Below are positions 34,834-35,769 of a DNA stretch of 35,769 nt, in pieces. How positions within the stretch are numbered: position 1 is the first letter of the stretch; each line of letters opens with the position of its first letter. Under the pieces are notes generated by a model. It ran no database searches. It saw nothing but the letters and a program-made list of their open reading frames with translations, and had not been told where the DNA came from. Position numbers and translations under genes: made by a program. The DNA is from Terriglobales bacterium (GTDB taxonomy: Bacteria > Acidobacteriota > Terriglobia > Bryobacterales > Bryobacteraceae), in contig JAJFUV010000317.1 of NCBI GenBank assembly GCA_021372245.1, forward strand, positions 1 to 35,769, given 5' to 3'.

Positions 34834-34857
34834 GAGTCTTTCTAGAGAGATAGACTC
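34834..34857. repeat. Inverted repeat upstream of the TonB receptor gene
   Basis: GAGTCT at 34834-34839 pairs with AGACTC at 34852-34857; the inner TCT (34841-34843) pairs with AGA (34848-34850), with one mismatch. The loop is four bases. It lies about 100 bases before the receptor start and could be an operator or an RNA hairpin. Confidence 0.45.
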
Positions 34858-34895
34858 TGCGCCATGCCGACCTGGTACACCTTCTGGCCCCCTAC

Positions 34896-34925
34896 GCCCG
34901 CTCATCTTGTGGAGCGGGCTTTTTT
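34896..34925 (+). terminator. Intrinsic terminator on the + strand with no known gene upstream
   Basis: GCCCGCT at 34896-34902 pairs perfectly with AGCGGGC at 34913-34919, with a ten-base loop, and is followed by six T at 34920-34925. It is a textbook Rho-independent terminator. The only annotated gene on the left is the receptor on the opposite strand, so a + strand transcript ending here is unexplained. Confidence 0.7.
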
Positions 34926-34944
34926 GTGAACCTACGCCTTTTCT

Positions 34945-34958
34945 AAAGTGTCTCCACT
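34945..34958 (+). promoter_or_regulatory. Recurring 14-base motif AAAGTGTCTCCACT upstream of the small membrane protein
   Basis: This sequence repeats AAAGTATCTCCACT (16798-16811), upstream of the cytochrome c gene, with one difference. Both copies are on the + strand and close to a start codon. It may be a promoter element of a non-sigma70 factor or a regulator site; two occurrences do not prove it. Confidence 0.35.
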
Positions 34959-34989
34959 AAGGTACGATTTGTTGACCGGAGGTCTGACG

Positions 34990-35091
34990 ATGAATCACAC
35001 GCTCCTAGCAGCGATCCTGTTCCTGTTTGCGACCGCCTTTCTGGGCCTGTACCTGCTTCGGCGCCAAAAGCGAAAACTGACAAAGAAATAG
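34990..35091 (+). CDS. 33-residue single-pass membrane protein
   Basis: The ATG at 34990 has a perfect GGAGG seven bases upstream (34978-34982). The 33 residues comprise a short polar start, one hydrophobic helix of about 18 residues, and a strongly basic tail (R-R-Q-K-R-K-L-T-K-K). This is the classic layout of small inner-membrane proteins with the tail in the cytoplasm. The AAAGTGTCTCCACT motif (34945-34958) lies 31 bases before the ATG. It has no domain and no known partner. Confidence 0.65.
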   Translation: MNHTLLAAILFLFATAFLGLYLLRRQKRKLTKK

Positions 35092-35269
35092 ACCGTTACC
35101 CGCGCGTTGTCTCGCGACTGGCCGGCGGTAGGATCGTGGATCGGGGGACAGCCCGCGTGTTTCTTCACTACTCAGGTTGCACTACCCGCAAATAGATCAG
35201 CTTGAGCGGAAGAATCGTGCGTCGTCGAACGCGCTTTGCTGAGGCTGCCAGGCGAACGGTGTGCGGTTG

Positions 35270-35769
35270 CTAGCTTTCCTCGACCCGCGCTGACTCGGCG
35301 GCGAGTGATCCGAGATTCAAATGGAAGTCCACACAATCCGCGGCCGACTCTGAGGTCCGGCGCGCCAGGTAGTCGATGTAGCGCCGATGTATTGCGTCCA
35401 TCGACTCGGGAGAATGATCCTGGCGTCCCAGGTTGAAAGCGCTCCCGTAAACAAAATAGGGTTGCGATAGCCGCCTCAACGCAGCCTGGAGCCACGGGTT
35501 CCCGCTCAACTCCCAGATCAGCGAGTGGAAAGCTTGATCCGGCGTTGCGCACACCCGCATTCCCGCTGTCCTGAACGCCGTCAACAACTGTTCCTTGAGT
35601 TGCGTTAAGCGGTCGATATCCGCTGGATGGACGTGTTCTCTGGCCAACTCCAACGCCAGTACCTCCAGCGGGCGGCGCGCCTGGGCGATCTGCTCCAGAT
35701 CCTTCCAGCCAAGGCACGGCACGGCGAAGCCACGGTGGTGGTTCAGAACCACCAAGCCCTCCTCAGCCA
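35270..35769 (-). CDS. GntR family transcriptional regulator, FCD (FadR) subfamily, 5' truncated by the window
   Basis: The frame is open from the window end to a stop at 35270-35272. The first residues read A-E-E-G-L-V-V-L-N-H-H-R-G-F, the end of the GntR winged helix. The FCD ligand-binding domain then follows, with L-E-Q-I-A-Q-A-R-R-P-L-E, A-F-H-S-L-I-W-E-L-S-G-N-P-W-L and a closing basic helix. FCD regulators sense small organic acids or sugars and control nearby catabolic genes. The rest of the DNA-binding domain lies beyond the window. The target genes may be outside too. Confidence 0.85.
   Translation of the reverse strand, partial: AEEGLVVLNHHRGFAVPCLGWKDLEQIAQARRPLEVLALELAREHVHPADIDRLTQLKEQLLTAFRTAGMRVCATPDQAFHSLIWELSGNPWLQAALRRLSQPYFVYGSAFNLGRQDHSPESMDAIHRRYIDYLARRTSESAADCVDFHLNLGSLAAESARVEES

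Noticed and set aside
1..35769. CRISPR arrays, tRNA or rRNA genes and insertion sequences
   Set aside because: No regularly spaced repeats, no tRNA-like folds and no transposase were recognised by eye anywhere in the window.

Overview
The window looks like a chromosomal segment of a GC-rich Acidobacteriota, probably of the Solibacter/Bryobacter type. This is inferred from the mix of a very large Oar-like TonB receptor with a carboxypeptidase-regulatory domain, many Tat-signal secreted enzymes (Gfo/Idh/MocA, creatininase, DegT), a PEP-CTERM protein and an Era/CorC/YbeY/PhoH operon. No rRNA, tRNA, CRISPR array or insertion sequence was recognised.

Layout. Positions 1-151 hold the end of a transketolase-superfamily (pyruvate dehydrogenase E1-like) gene. 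Positions about 152-4600 form a compositionally distinct island with long non-coding flanks. It contains a three-gene + strand cassette: a cupin fused to a TrpF-like isomerase domain, a phosphoribosyltransferase-like protein of the PRTase-CE type, and an unrecognised Rossmann-like protein whose start overlaps the preceding gene. A good sigma70 promoter sits in front of the cassette. This is the best candidate for an undescribed system. It is followed by an O-antigen ligase-like membrane protein, a hybrid histidine kinase with a damaged 5' end, a cyclophilin-like protein, a DksA-finger/PP2C phosphatase fusion, a Tat-type DegT aminotransferase and a Pit phosphate transporter.

Positions 11384-16526 (- strand) are a tight operon, phoH-ybeY-corC-like-era-BON-lhgO, joining RNA maturation and ribosome assembly factors to an envelope protein and a hydroxyglutarate oxidase. 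Positions 16828-20448 hold a small cytochrome c, a GH29 fucosidase, a secreted protein with a tyrosine-rich tail, and a small hypothetical protein. Positions 20820-24157 hold an unusual fusion of a GNAT acyltransferase-like domain with a vanillyl-alcohol-oxidase-type flavoenzyme, next to a PEP-CTERM protein with its own promoter.

Positions 24262-35769 look like a scavenging region for sugars and glycoconjugates. It has two creatininase-family Tat proteins, a Gfo/Idh/MocA oxidoreductase coupled to a TIM-barrel sugar isomerase, a short ceramidase-like enzyme, an HGSNAT-like membrane acyltransferase, the TonB receptor (with a strong terminator behind it), a 33-residue membrane protein, and a partial GntR/FCD regulator running off the window end.
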